A stretch of 37,353 nucleotides of DNA from Nitrosopumilus sp. LS_AOA (GCA_001543015.1 LFLC01000020.1:1-37353), one strand, 5' to 3'; positions 7,762 to 16,843 are shown, numbered from the stretch's first letter. Numbers and translations are program-made. Notes: generated by a model from the letters alone, not told the origin.

Positions 7762-8112
7762 TTATTCAGAAGGTTTTGCTTTTCCAGCCTCACTTGATTC
7801 GTCATTCTTTTTGAAAACTCTGTATTCCCCAATTATTGAATTACATTTTTCACAAGTGTATTGACCCCTCTCAACTAGAATTAGGTTCTCTGCAACTTGT
7901 TCATTACTATTTTCTTCTAATTGTATTTTTGGTGGATTATCAAATTCAGTCTCACAGTTTTTACAGTAATGTTTTGATATTTTTTCTATTTCTAATTTGT
8001 CTGCTTTTGCCAAAAACAATTTTCCTACCCCTAAATCTGCTTTTTTAGCCTGTTCTTCAGTAATGTCAGCTATTACGTATCCCCCTGATCCTTCTAATTT
8101 GTATTCTGCCAA
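7762..8112 (-). CDS. Zinc-ribbon protein of unknown function
   Basis: A 116-residue protein. The N-terminal part (residues 1-45) is a small beta-rich segment (EYKLEGSGGYVIADITEEQAK). Next come two CxxC knuckles, CKNC (about 50-53) and CEKC (about 87-90), separated by a 33-residue acidic insert, enough to make one zinc ribbon. The C-terminus is polar and probably disordered. I recognise no enzyme motif. It probably forms a unit with the small Cys-rich gene that follows on the minus strand. Confidence 0.7.
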   Translation of the reverse strand: MAEYKLEGSGGYVIADITEEQAKKADLGVGKLFLAKADKLEIEKISKHYCKNCETEFDNPPKIQLEENSNEQVAENLILVERGQYTCEKCNSIIGEYRVFKKNDESSEAGKAKPSE

Positions 8113-8281
8113 CTTACTTTGATATTTTTGATGGCATTAAAATACTATTTGCATTTGTCTTAAAAAAAATTCAATTTGTTACTAATAATTTTAGAAAAAT
8201 GAATGGTGTAGAATTTGATTTTCTGATCGATATTGTTTTTGACAACAACCTTTGAATCCTGATTTTTCAAAGTATCATCCT

Positions 8282-8377
8282 ATGAGTTGTAAAGATGGAT
8301 ATGTTCATAATTTTGCATGGTTTGAAATACTATCTTCAAAAAGATGTATTCATTGTGGCCTTGAAGAAAATCAGTAG
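8282..8377 (+). CDS. Possible 31-residue Cys-containing micro-protein
   Basis: ATG-started frame MSCKDGYVHNFAWF..., with a CIHCG knuckle near the C-terminus and Cys3/His9 that could complete a metal site. It lies 30 bp upstream of the TrmI gene on the same strand and could be a short upstream gene in its transcript. Its length alone gives little statistical support; the four putative ligands are the only positive sign. Confidence 0.4.
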   Translation: MSCKDGYVHNFAWFEILSSKRCIHCGLEENQ

Positions 8378-8407
8378 ATTCTTATCTAAAATTTCTAGCA
8401 AAATTTC

Positions 8408-9298
8408 ATGGATAAAATAAAGAATAATTCTCCTGTATTATTTTACTATAATCATTCAAAAAAATGGCTAATGAAAATTTCAAAAAAAGAATCATTTCAT
8501 ACTCATATTGGTATTATCAAACACTCTGATGCAATTGGAAAAGAATATGGTTCAAGAGTATTCACAAACAAGGACAAGTATGTCTATGCTCTGAAACCCA
8601 CAATGTATGACTATGTAATGAAAATACAACATGGTACTCAGATTGTTTATCCTAAAGATATTGGATATATTATTGCAAGAGCAGGAATTGGAAGCGGCCA
8701 AAAAATTTTAGAGATTGGTACAGGTAGTGGTTCTCTAACATCTTTTATTGCGAGTGTTGTAAAACCACGTGGTCACGTATACACTTTTGATGTTGATGAA
8801 AATTTTATGAAGATTGCAGAAAAAAATATCAAAAAAGCTGGAGTTTCAAAATACATTACACAACATAATTTTGATATAAAGACTGCAAAAAAAATGCCTC
8901 TAAAAGACATGGATGTAGCTTTAATTGATTTAGGTGACCCTTGGGTAGTTATTCCTAAAGTACGAGAGATGTTAAAAAGCAGTGGTTGTGTTTTTGCAAT
9001 ATGTCCTACGATGAATCAATTAGAAAAATTAACAATGGCTCTAGTTGAAAATGAATTCACTGACATTGAATCTACAGAACATATTATTCGAACAATTGAG
9101 GCAAGAGAAGGAAAAACCAGACATTCTTTTCAAGGAATAGGTCATACCACATACCTTTGTTTTGCAAGAAAAGCCTTTTTTGATAGAGGCCCAAAAAAAC
9201 GCCCTATAAAATCAAAAACCACTAAACCAACCAAACCCACAAAAACTACCAAAACCACAAAAAATAGTAAAACTTCCAAAAAAGTATCCAAAAAATAG
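8408..9298 (+). CDS. trmI: tRNA (adenine-N1)-methyltransferase TrmI
   Basis: A 296-residue SAM-dependent methyltransferase expected to make m1A at positions 57/58 in the tRNA T-loop. TrmI hallmarks are the RNA-binding N-domain, HGTQIVYPKDIGYI (75-88) and SAM motif I LEIGTGSGSLT (101-111). Also present are the acidic strand DVDENFMKIAEKN and, after DLGDPW, the family's TrmI-like C-terminal strands. Unusually, residues 252-296 are a low-complexity tail made almost only of Lys, Thr, Pro and Ser, probably an unstructured tRNA-contacting extension. Start at ATG. Followed on the same strand by the NAD(P)HX dehydratase gene. Confidence 0.92.
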   Translation: MDKIKNNSPVLFYYNHSKKWLMKISKKESFHTHIGIIKHSDAIGKEYGSRVFTNKDKYVYALKPTMYDYVMKIQHGTQIVYPKDIGYIIARAGIGSGQKILEIGTGSGSLTSFIASVVKPRGHVYTFDVDENFMKIAEKNIKKAGVSKYITQHNFDIKTAKKMPLKDMDVALIDLGDPWVVIPKVREMLKSSGCVFAICPTMNQLEKLTMALVENEFTDIESTEHIIRTIEAREGKTRHSFQGIGHTTYLCFARKAFFDRGPKKRPIKSKTTKPTKPTKTTKTTKNSKTSKKVSKK

Positions 9299-9388
9299 TC
9301 TCATTTTTTAACAAACTCTGTAAAACAAGATTTATTCAACTATTTTTCATGATATGTTGTATTGATCCAAAAGAATCTAACAACTTTG

Positions 9389-10225
9389 ATGGTGAAAAAA
9401 TTCATTCCATCACGAAAATCTTCATCACGAAAAGGGGATAATGGAATCGTTCTAGTTGTTGGTGGGAGTTACATCTATCACGGTGCCCCTGTTTTATCAT
9501 CAATTGCAGCTTTGAAATGTGGAACTGATTTAGTTTACACCTGTGTTCCAAAAATCAATGTATCTCCAACACGTGCCATTTCTCCAAATCTAATTGTTAT
9601 TCCTTTAGTTGATCAAAAATTAACTCGTGGAGCTGTAAACAAACTTGTGGGAGTATTACCACTCAATCTTGATTCTGCAACTATTGGAATGGGTCTTGCA
9701 ATTCAGGATCGAAATTCATTATTACAACTTGTAAAGTCTCTTTTAGATAGAGATGTTAGACTGTCTTTAGATGCAAGTGCCCTAGTTCCTGAAATTTTAC
9801 CATTACTTAAAGACAAAAATGTTGTAGTAACCCCTCATGCTGGAGAATTCAAACATCTCTTTGGAGAATCCCCACCAAATGCAAAAATTCAACGAATAAA
9901 ATTAGTAGAAAAATATGCAAAAGATCATGGCATTACAATTTTACTTAAAGGTCCAACTGATATTATTTCAAATGGTAAAATTACATATCTAAACGAGACA
10001 AAAACTCCTGCAATGACTGTTGGTGGTAGTGGTGATGTTCTCTCTGGTTTAGTTGCAGGAATGTTATCTAAGAGCAGAAATGCATTGGAATGTGCAGCAG
10101 CAGCAGCTTTCATTAACGGATTAGCTGGAAAATCTGCTCAAAAGAAATTAGGATTACATTTGACTTCAACTGATATTTTAGATGAAATCCCATATGTCAT
10201 GAAGCCCTTTGATAAAATTGTGTGA
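9389..10225 (+). CDS. nnrD: ADP-dependent NAD(P)HX dehydratase
   Basis: A 278-residue ribokinase-fold enzyme that repairs hydrated NADH/NADPH using ADP or ATP. Diagnostic motifs are VLVVGGS near the N-terminus, the alanine-rich helix SSIAALKCGTDLVY, TPHAGEF (148-154) and the nucleotide-binding MTVGGSGDVLSG (about 209-220). The partner epimerase domain (NnrE), often fused in bacteria, is absent here. I use ATG 9389; a TTG nine codons upstream is also in frame. The stop is immediately followed by the TTG start of the peptidase gene, suggesting co-transcription of TrmI, NnrD and the peptidase. Confidence 0.9.
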   Translation: MVKKFIPSRKSSSRKGDNGIVLVVGGSYIYHGAPVLSSIAALKCGTDLVYTCVPKINVSPTRAISPNLIVIPLVDQKLTRGAVNKLVGVLPLNLDSATIGMGLAIQDRNSLLQLVKSLLDRDVRLSLDASALVPEILPLLKDKNVVVTPHAGEFKHLFGESPPNAKIQRIKLVEKYAKDHGITILLKGPTDIISNGKITYLNETKTPAMTVGGSGDVLSGLVAGMLSKSRNALECAAAAAFINGLAGKSAQKKLGLHLTSTDILDEIPYVMKPFDKIV

Positions 10226-11584
10226 TTGCCCTTGAATGTCTTAAAACATGTAGATTCGCACATGGATTCACTTGTTTCAGACTTGCAGACTTTGATTAGA
10301 CAACCTAGTGTGTCTGCAAAAAATGAAGGAATTGAGGAATGTGCAAAATTAGTCTCAAAATTATTGAAAAAATCTGGAATATCTTCTGAAATACTTCGAT
10401 TAAAAAAAAATGTAGCACCTGTAGTTTTTGGTGAAATAAAATCAAAACAAAATCCTGGAAAAACTTTGATGTTTTATAATCACTACGATGTACAACCCGC
10501 AGAACCTTTTGATTTATGGGATGACCCTCCATTTAGTGGAATCAGAAAGGGGAACAAAATTTTTGGTAGAGGTGCAACTGATGATAAGGGTGAATTGATT
10601 ACCCGAATTAAGGCAGTTGAGGCATGTTTGAAAACAACAGGTGATGTTCCTTGTAATGTGAAATTTGTAATTGAGGGTGAAGAGGAAACAGGCAGTGCTC
10701 ATATTGAAGATTATTTAAAAAAATACCAAAAGAAATTTTCGTGTGATGGTGTAATATGGGAATTCGGGTACGTTGATGCAAAAAATAGACCAATCATTGG
10801 TCTTGGAATGAAAGGATTACTGTTTGTAGAATTATCTGTTAAAGAATCAATTAGAGATGCTCATTCTAGTTTGGCTGTTTTAATTAAAAATCCTGCATGG
10901 CGACTAATTGATGCAATTAAAACACTTCGAGATACTGATGGAAAAATACTCATTAAAGATTGGTACAAAGAAGTAACACCATTTTCAAAAATTGATTTAG
11001 AATTAATTAAAAAAGAACCATTTGATGAAAATGTGTTCAAAAAAGAATTTGGAGTAAAATCATTTGTTGGAAACAAAAAAGGAATGGCTGCAAAAAAGGC
11101 TCTAGTAGGTGATGCAACTTGTAATATTGCAGGATTTCTTTCTGGTTATACTGGCGATGGTGCAAAAACAATACTTCCTGGAGATGCCTTAGTTAAAATT
11201 GATTTTAGATTAATTCCAAAGATGAATCCTAAAAAACAGATACTACGATTAAAAAAACATCTCAAATCAAAAGGCTTTGAAGATGTCAAAATCAAAGTTT
11301 TTCATGGTGAGGCAGCAGCTAGAACTAATTCAACTGATCCTTTTGTGGCTCAAGTAAAGAACGCAGCTGACAAATCATTTGGAACCTCAATACTAAATGT
11401 CTCAAATGCTGGAACTGGTCCAATGTATCCCTTTGTTGATATTTTGAAAACCCCCTGCATATCTATTGGCAGCACATACATGTTTTCACGAATTCATTCT
11501 CCTAATGAGTTTGCCAGAATTGATTTATTGAAAAAAACAACAAAGTGTATGTGTTTGATAATGCAAAATTTTGGAAAAAACTAG
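10226..11584 (+). CDS. M20 family metallopeptidase / dipeptidase
   Basis: A 452-residue di-zinc peptidase of the M20 group. Metal and catalytic motifs are HYDVQP (His86, Asp88), GRGATDDKGE (Asp119/120), EGEEETGS (catalytic Glu near 152/153) and the C-terminal FSRIHSPNE. The lid/dimerisation domain lies between, opened by the RDAHSS segment near residue 210, where most relatives have RDxHSG. It likely cleaves dipeptides or carboxy-terminal residues, but N-acyl amino acids are also possible substrates. The TTG start at 10226 directly abuts the preceding stop; ATG 10262 is an alternative. The gene overlaps the convergent DoxX gene by 4 bp. Confidence 0.88.
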   Translation: MPLNVLKHVDSHMDSLVSDLQTLIRQPSVSAKNEGIEECAKLVSKLLKKSGISSEILRLKKNVAPVVFGEIKSKQNPGKTLMFYNHYDVQPAEPFDLWDDPPFSGIRKGNKIFGRGATDDKGELITRIKAVEACLKTTGDVPCNVKFVIEGEEETGSAHIEDYLKKYQKKFSCDGVIWEFGYVDAKNRPIIGLGMKGLLFVELSVKESIRDAHSSLAVLIKNPAWRLIDAIKTLRDTDGKILIKDWYKEVTPFSKIDLELIKKEPFDENVFKKEFGVKSFVGNKKGMAAKKALVGDATCNIAGFLSGYTGDGAKTILPGDALVKIDFRLIPKMNPKKQILRLKKHLKSKGFEDVKIKVFHGEAAARTNSTDPFVAQVKNAADKSFGTSILNVSNAGTGPMYPFVDILKTPCISIGSTYMFSRIHSPNEFARIDLLKKTTKCMCLIMQNFGKN

Positions 11585-12003
11585 TGAAGACATCTAGGTA
11601 ATTTTTTAATTACTTGTGAAAGTGAAATTCTACCTGGACCTACGACAATTATCACTAATGCCACTGCCAGAAGAATCAAATCTAATTCTATTCCTCCCTC
11701 ACCTGTAATACTTGCAGCACTTTTGACGTGAAATATTGCACCAACCATTACTATGGAAATTACTGATGCTGAAATCCTACTTAGTACCCCAACAATTAAT
11801 AAAATTCCTGGAATAAGTTCAGCCATTGCAATTAGAATTTGAAACTCTGATGGTATGCCTAAACTTGGAAGCCAGCTTGCAAATCCATCATTTCCAATTT
11901 TTGAATATCCATGTAAAATAAAAATTACCCCTATTACTGATCGTAATCCCATAAAGACAACATCATTGAGAATTTTTTCTTTAATCTCACTTGTAGTCAA
12001 CAC
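11581..12003 (-). CDS. DoxX family membrane protein
   Basis: A 140-residue integral membrane protein with four hydrophobic helices (about residues 18-36, 53-72, 76-95 and 103-122). The first helix carries RSVIGVIFILHGYSKIG, typical of the DoxX family. Family members are linked to thiosulfate:quinone oxidoreductase subunits and to membrane redox stress complexes; no partner is present here, so the function stays open. Translation starts at GTG (or the following TTG). It overlaps the convergent peptidase by 4 bp and is divergent from the proteasome gene, with 92 bp between starts. Confidence 0.85.
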   Translation of the reverse strand: MLTTSEIKEKILNDVVFMGLRSVIGVIFILHGYSKIGNDGFASWLPSLGIPSEFQILIAMAELIPGILLIVGVLSRISASVISIVMVGAIFHVKSAASITGEGGIELDLILLAVALVIIVVGPGRISLSQVIKKLPRCLH

Positions 12004-12095
12004 ACTTGTCTTGAATTTTATGTATAATTATTTTGCCCATAAATTACTCGTAATATGTAGAAAGCCCTTTATTATGCTGCAGAATTATTTGAATT

Positions 12096-12692
12096 ATGTC
12101 AATGTATATGCCAGGAGCAACTGCTGTTGGAATTACTTTTGACGGTGGTGTAGTTTTTGCCAGCGAAAAAAGGATCGCATTTGGAAATTTCCTTGTAAGT
12201 AAATCTACAAAGAAAACATTCTCAATTACTCCCAAAGTGGGTGCAACTTGTGCTGGCCTTGTGGCTGATATGCAAATCTTAACCTTGCAAATTTCAGCAC
12301 TTGCAAAAATTCGAAAAATGGAACTAAAAAGGGATGTTCCACCAAATACTGTTGCTAAAATGATGTCAAATATGATGTATGAAAGACGATTCTTTCCTTT
12401 GTTAACTCAGGTAATTGTTGGCGGTGTTGTTGATAAACCAATTATGTATACTCTTGACCCATTAGGTTCTGTTCTACCTGATGATTATGCTGCAGTTGGA
12501 ACTGGTGCTGAGATGGCATTAGGAATCTTGGATCCTCAATTTAAGCCAAATATGTCCAAAGATGATGCAATTAATTTAGCAAAACATGCAGTCCGTTCAG
12601 CAGCTTTGAGGGATTCTGCAAGTGGTGATGGTTTGGATATACTTGTAATTACTAAAGACGGTACTGAAGAATTCACTGAAGACATTAAATAA
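12096..12692 (+). CDS. psmB: 20S proteasome beta subunit, probably non-catalytic
   Basis: A 198-residue beta subunit of the 20S core. The whole fold is present: KVGATCAGLVADMQ, a TQVIVGGV strand, and the C-terminal LRDSASGDGLD with the conserved Asp/Ser residues. Aligned to active subunits (TTTVGI...E17...K33), this protein reads ATAVGI with Glu24 and Lys40 at the matching positions. The residue at the catalytic Thr1 position is therefore Ala8. A paired inactive and active beta subunit is known from Crenarchaeota such as Sulfolobus. An active partner would have to be encoded elsewhere. The putative leader is just seven residues (MSMYMPG). Start at ATG, after a TTTATTA element about 25 bp upstream. 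Confidence 0.93.
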   Translation: MSMYMPGATAVGITFDGGVVFASEKRIAFGNFLVSKSTKKTFSITPKVGATCAGLVADMQILTLQISALAKIRKMELKRDVPPNTVAKMMSNMMYERRFFPLLTQVIVGGVVDKPIMYTLDPLGSVLPDDYAAVGTGAEMALGILDPQFKPNMSKDDAINLAKHAVRSAALRDSASGDGLDILVITKDGTEEFTEDIK

Positions 12693-12697
12693 TTACT

Positions 12698-13174
12698 CTA
12701 ATCGTAAATTATTTTTCCTGTTTCCCAAAATTTATCTGAGATGTAATGCATATTTTTTATTACTTCTCCTTTTTCCATATTTTCTAATTCTGTACTAGAT
12801 ACCATTGATTTTCCAACAGCTAAAAATTTATGCAGAGATTCCTCAACAATGCAAACAAGTTTGTCTTTTTCAAACTCTGTATTTTTTTTAATTCCAGGCC
12901 TCATGACATTTGCACCCTTACACATGAATTTGACAGCGCCCATATCCACCATTACGTTTGGAAATTTCTCCAACATTGCAGTTTCTGTCAAAAATGGTAA
13001 ATAATCATCATCAATTCTTAAAATTTTAATTCCTTTTCCTGTAATGATTTGTGCATTATTTTCAATTTGATGAACTTTGAGATTTTTTATTTTTGGTAAT
13101 TCAATTCCCCATTGTTCTGTGACATTTTTTAAAACTACACTTGTTTCACTTTTTGAGATTAAATTGGATTTCAA
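12698..13174 (-). CDS. PUA-domain RNA-binding protein (MCT-1/Tma20-like)
   Basis: A 158-residue two-domain protein. The N-terminal half (1-75) resembles the pre-PUA domain of MCT-1/DENR-type translation factors. The C-terminal half (78-155) is a PUA domain with VDMGAVKFMCKGANVMRPGI, followed by KLVCIVEES and AVGKSMVSSTELENMEKG. In eukaryotes these proteins act in ribosome recycling and re-initiation; archaeal ones are thought to bind tRNA or the ribosome. It begins with TTG inside the stop of homoserine dehydrogenase (4-bp TTGA overlap), so the two are translationally coupled, although their functions are unrelated. Confidence 0.85.
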   Translation of the reverse strand: MKSNLISKSETSVVLKNVTEQWGIELPKIKNLKVHQIENNAQIITGKGIKILRIDDDYLPFLTETAMLEKFPNVMVDMGAVKFMCKGANVMRPGIKKNTEFEKDKLVCIVEESLHKFLAVGKSMVSSTELENMEKGEVIKNMHYISDKFWETGKIIYD

Positions 13175-14181
13175 GCTTTTGCAATCTCTTGTCTAATGTC
13201 TAACAAATCTCTTAATATTGAACTAGCAGTTTCCGTACCTCCTGCACCTTTGCCAATAATAGTCTGAGTTCCTGAATGCTCAGATGTGAATGCTATGGCA
13301 TTTAGTGTTCCATTTACACATAATGGATCCTCATTTGAAATTTCTTTTGGACTAACAATAAGATCTTTGTTACATGATGCAATTAATTTTAAAGAACAAT
13401 TATTTTTCTCTGCTTTTTTGATATCTTCTGTTGTCACTTTTCGTATTCCTGTACAGTTGATATCTGGCATCGTCACCTTCATTCCCATAACCCAATTTGC
13501 AAGAATTACTAATTTTGCTGCAGCATCTAATCCATCAAGATCTAATGATTCATCAGCTTCAACGTATCCTTTATTTTTTGCATCCTTTAATGCATCATCA
13601 AAAGATAGTCCTGTAGTCATGTTTGATAAAATGTAATTTGTAGTACCATTTAGAATTCCTACAAATGATGTAATCCTTTCACCACTTAGACTATTTTTAG
13701 CATAATCTAAAATTGGTGTACCGCCACCTACAGTTCCACTAAATTTGAACATAACTCGATTGTATATGGCAAGCTCCATTAATGATGGAAATGCTAATGC
13801 CAGAGGTCCTTTGTTTACTGAAATTACATGCATTCCTTTTTTCATAGCAGATGTAATGTGTGTCATACCTGGCTCTGCATCTTTGTAGTTACTAGCAGTT
13901 GTTTCAATTAATACATCTGCTTCTACATTTTTTAACATTTCAATTCCGGACATTGAATTTTTTGTATCTGCATAATTTTTTACAGTTCCAAATTTTTTCT
14001 TTGTTTCAACGAGTTTCATTAAATCTAATCCTGCTGAATCAACTGCACTTCCTTTACTATCAAACACTCCGACAACTCTGGGTTTTAGACCGTATTTTGC
14101 ATAAAGATCCTCTGCTCTTGAATCAAATAATTTAACTAAACTTTGACCTACAACGCCAAATCCACATAATATGATTCTCAA
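13171..14181 (-). CDS. hom: Homoserine dehydrogenase
   Basis: A 336-residue enzyme that reduces aspartate semialdehyde to homoserine for threonine and methionine synthesis. The Rossmann motif GFGVVG is at residues 7-12. The catalytic-domain signatures VNKGPLA (Lys124), NGTTNY (178-183) and GYVEADESLDLDG (205-217) are intact. It lacks the ACT regulatory domain of longer bacterial forms, so threonine feedback through ACT is not expected. The start is TTG: the nearby ATG is out of frame, and an in-frame stop lies three codons further up. It is coupled to the PUA-protein gene through a 4-bp overlap. Confidence 0.93.
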   Translation of the reverse strand: MRIILCGFGVVGQSLVKLFDSRAEDLYAKYGLKPRVVGVFDSKGSAVDSAGLDLMKLVETKKKFGTVKNYADTKNSMSGIEMLKNVEADVLIETTASNYKDAEPGMTHITSAMKKGMHVISVNKGPLALAFPSLMELAIYNRVMFKFSGTVGGGTPILDYAKNSLSGERITSFVGILNGTTNYILSNMTTGLSFDDALKDAKNKGYVEADESLDLDGLDAAAKLVILANWVMGMKVTMPDINCTGIRKVTTEDIKKAEKNNCSLKLIASCNKDLIVSPKEISNEDPLCVNGTLNAIAFTSEHSGTQTIIGKGAGGTETASSILRDLLDIRQEIAKA

Positions 14182-14328
14182 TTCTTTTCATTCCTTTTTG
14201 ATACGTATTTTTTATTCATTTTATTTCCTCTAGATTTTATTTTCATTAATTATGTTTTTTAAAAACTCTTTGATGTGGATACTGAGCCTATTTTCATTAA
14301 TCTTTGATACAATTTAGTATTTTTGAGT

Positions 14329-14718
14329 TTATTCAGAATCTTTTTCATGGTGTAGAGAGATGGAATTAATACAATATCTAGAGTTTGTAGGCTTTGGCCC
14401 GTCATCAAACACATGACCTAAATGAGAACCACATTTTTTACAATTAACTTCTGTACGAAGCATACCATATGCTTCATCTGAAATGTATTCTATTTTTTCA
14501 TCAGATATTGGTTTCCAAAAACTTGGCCAACCTGAGCCTGAATCAAATTTTGCATCAGATGAGAAAAGTTCTTCCCCACAACATACACATTTGAAAGCAC
14601 CTTCAAGTTTACTTTGATCATATTTTCCAGAAAATGCTGGCTCTGTTCCATGTTTAATACACACTTCGTATTGTTCAGGTGTTAGTTCTTTTTTCCATTC
14701 ATCTGGTGTTTTTTTCAT
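14329..14718 (-). CDS. msrB: Peptide methionine (R)-S-oxide reductase MsrB
   Basis: A 129-residue MsrB that reduces methionine-R-sulfoxide in proteins. Zinc ligands are Cys44/Cys47 (in CVCCGEELF) and Cys93/Cys96 (in [15 protein letters not shown]). GSGWPSF (61-67) shapes the substrate pocket. The catalytic cysteine is Cys116 in NSRYCINS. The length is standard for a stand-alone MsrB. Its ATG overlaps the stop of the ThyX-like gene by 4 bp, so the two are probably one transcript. MsrA is not present in the window. Confidence 0.95.
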   Translation of the reverse strand: MKKTPDEWKKELTPEQYEVCIKHGTEPAFSGKYDQSKLEGAFKCVCCGEELFSSDAKFDSGSGWPSFWKPISDEKIEYISDEAYGMLRTEVNCKKCGSHLGHVFDDGPKPTNSRYCINSISLHHEKDSE

Positions 14719-16331
14719 TTTAGTTTTTTCCTCTTTGCTTCTGTTCGCTTTTCTGATTCAAATCTTTCTAAATCATATTCTTTCATATCTACAAATTTCA
14801 TTATTTGACTTAAAATTGGATGAACTTTATTTATTTGAATATACATTTGCTGCGCAACTCGTCTATAATCTGCATGGCCTTGAGGGATAGTTCTTAATTC
14901 AATTAAATGACAAGCTTCCCTTAGATTAAATTTCATGAAATATGGATAATTGTATCCAAAATTAACAACATATTGTCCTTGTTCTGGATATTTTTTCCTC
15001 ATTTTTTCAAATGTGTCTTTTGTTTTATTCATTGCATCTTTGAAATCCTTATCAATTCCAAGAATTTTTACTTCATTTGGAATACTATACCCATGATCTG
15101 TTGTGAGTAGTTGTCGTTCTAATGTTAATGCTCTATGTCTATGTAAATCTCTAAACATTCCAAAATTATTACATAAATCAAATGTATAGTATACATTTTC
15201 AAATGCTCTTGATGGTCTGTGACGTCTATTTGTTCTAAGTTTTGCAAATTCTTGTATTATCTTTATTTTTTCTTGCTTTGGAATTTTTTTTACTTGTCGT
15301 AAAATATTCTGGTATGATGTACTTGGTGATTGCTCATACATTATACCTGTAATAATTTTATCAATTGCATTTTTTTCTGATTCAAAATCTACAATTTTTG
15401 TAAATGCTCCTTTTGTTGGTCCTGATTTAATTTGTTTTGCAGTAATTGCCCTTGATTTATTTTTTACATCTCTAAGATATTTTTGATAGGCTTTTCCATA
15501 TTTATCATCAGCCCTTTTAACAAATGATTTGATGGTAGTTTCAAGCTCTTTTTTGATTTTTGAGGCTAAATTCTGCTCCTCTTTTAGTTCTGATGAATTC
15601 AATACTGTTAGTAAATATTCAAATGCCCTTCCATTTCCTGTGATTCCAACATTAGTGAGTGTTGATGCAGGTAATAACCCTCTAAGAATATCTAGGGCTT
15701 TGGCTTTAGTTGAACCTCTGTAAATCATATTTGCAGATTTTATGTCTGATTCAATTTTTAATTTGGGGAATAATTTTTCTTTATTATCTTTTGAATCTTT
15801 GAAACTATATTTTTCAATAGGATATTTTTCTCTGATATATTTTATCATTGGTTCTATATTTCTTGAATACACATCAAAAGAAAAATTACACGTCTCTTCA
15901 TACGAATCACCAAATCTAGAATTTGTTATTTCTGAATCCCTATAAAATCTATATTTTCCTTTTTCTTTTTTATTCCATGCAACATACCTTGATGATTTTT
16001 CTAAATATGATAATCCTATTCGTCTATCTTCAATTTTTTTAACTGCAATATTTGATAATCCTTCAATTGCAATCTGTGCTTCTCCTAATTCTGCAACTGA
16101 ATCATCACCATACTCTAAAAGAACTCTATCATAAAATTCCTCTCCGCGATTTTTATTTTTTAAAAATTCATCAAGAAAAATTCGCCTCATACTTTTGTCA
16201 GTTCTACTATACCTTGACATCAATGCACCGCGGTCAACTTGTCTTGGCGTGATTATTGCAAATACGCTACTATCTGTATTTGAAAAGTGTTCTGAGAGAA
16301 TCTTTTTTTCGTTACTTGAAAATTCTGACAA
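14715..16331 (-). CDS. Tandem ThyX-like protein (double FAD-dependent thymidylate synthase fold)
   Basis: A 538-residue protein, about twice the length of ThyX. The first half has [19 protein letters not shown] followed by [14 protein letters not shown] (103-116), which corresponds to the ThyX RHRxxSxxExSxRY region with RHR degraded. The second half has [16 protein letters not shown] (369-384) and [17 protein letters not shown] (393-409), again ThyX-like but missing the canonical serine. FAD- and dUMP-binding positions may therefore be split between the two halves. Long ThyX-like proteins of this size exist in Thaumarchaeota and some bacteria; whether they make dTMP is uncertain. Lys-rich linkers lie between the halves. 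Overlaps MsrB by 4 bp. Confidence 0.8.
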   Translation of the reverse strand: MSEFSSNEKKILSEHFSNTDSSVFAIITPRQVDRGALMSRYSRTDKSMRRIFLDEFLKNKNRGEEFYDRVLLEYGDDSVAELGEAQIAIEGLSNIAVKKIEDRRIGLSYLEKSSRYVAWNKKEKGKYRFYRDSEITNSRFGDSYEETCNFSFDVYSRNIEPMIKYIREKYPIEKYSFKDSKDNKEKLFPKLKIESDIKSANMIYRGSTKAKALDILRGLLPASTLTNVGITGNGRAFEYLLTVLNSSELKEEQNLASKIKKELETTIKSFVKRADDKYGKAYQKYLRDVKNKSRAITAKQIKSGPTKGAFTKIVDFESEKNAIDKIITGIMYEQSPSTSYQNILRQVKKIPKQEKIKIIQEFAKLRTNRRHRPSRAFENVYYTFDLCNNFGMFRDLHRHRALTLERQLLTTDHGYSIPNEVKILGIDKDFKDAMNKTKDTFEKMRKKYPEQGQYVVNFGYNYPYFMKFNLREACHLIELRTIPQGHADYRRVAQQMYIQINKVHPILSQIMKFVDMKEYDLERFESEKRTEAKRKKLK

Positions 16332-16363
16332 TAATTATTTGCTGTTTCCCAATTATTAATAGT

Positions 16364-16657
16364 CTATTTCTTTTTTCCAATTTGAATTAGATCGGGGCCT
16401 TTGTCTCTATTTTTATCCTGACCTTTTGCTTGCCATCTCATTAGTACTTCTTTGAATGCTGTAGCATCTGCCTCATTTTCAGTATACATTAATGACGTTA
16501 CCCAAAATCCCTTTTTTGCAGTTTTACCTCCTACGGAATTCATCCAAAAATCACTTGGTAAATCTGCCATGTTTTTGTTGTTTGGATCTTTTGTGTTCTC
16601 AATCCACCTACTTGCAACAAAATTTAAAATTTGTTCTAATTCTTCTCTTTGAATCAT
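16364..16657 (-). CDS. Conserved-looking small protein, unknown function
   Basis: A 97-residue soluble, lysine-rich protein opening with a helix (QREELEQILNFVASRWIENTK) and ending in KGPDLIQIGKKK. Its hydrophobic pattern is that of a compact folded domain (FWVTSLMYT, FKEVLMRWQ). I recognise no family motif, cysteine pair or membrane segment. It lies 32 bp upstream of the ThyX-like gene on the same strand and is probably the first gene of that transcript. It starts at ATG. Confidence 0.7.
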   Translation of the reverse strand: MIQREELEQILNFVASRWIENTKDPNNKNMADLPSDFWMNSVGGKTAKKGFWVTSLMYTENEADATAFKEVLMRWQAKGQDKNRDKGPDLIQIGKKK

Positions 16658-16843
16658 ATCCTGATATCTTGAATAATTTATTCATTATTTCAAGATTTGT
16701 ACTAATTTACCGTGTTTTATCTTTATAATTATTGAACATTTGTTGTGATGATATAATTCAGTTATTTTGATATTCTATATTTCAAATTACTTCATTATTT
16801 TGAACAAACAATTATGCATTAATGATTTCAATTACTAAATTTT

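Noticed and set aside
11855-12142. 95-codon plus-strand frame across the DoxX start
   Set aside because: It is antisense to the DoxX membrane protein and runs into the proteasome gene in another frame; its composition reflects the reverse of hydrophobic codons.
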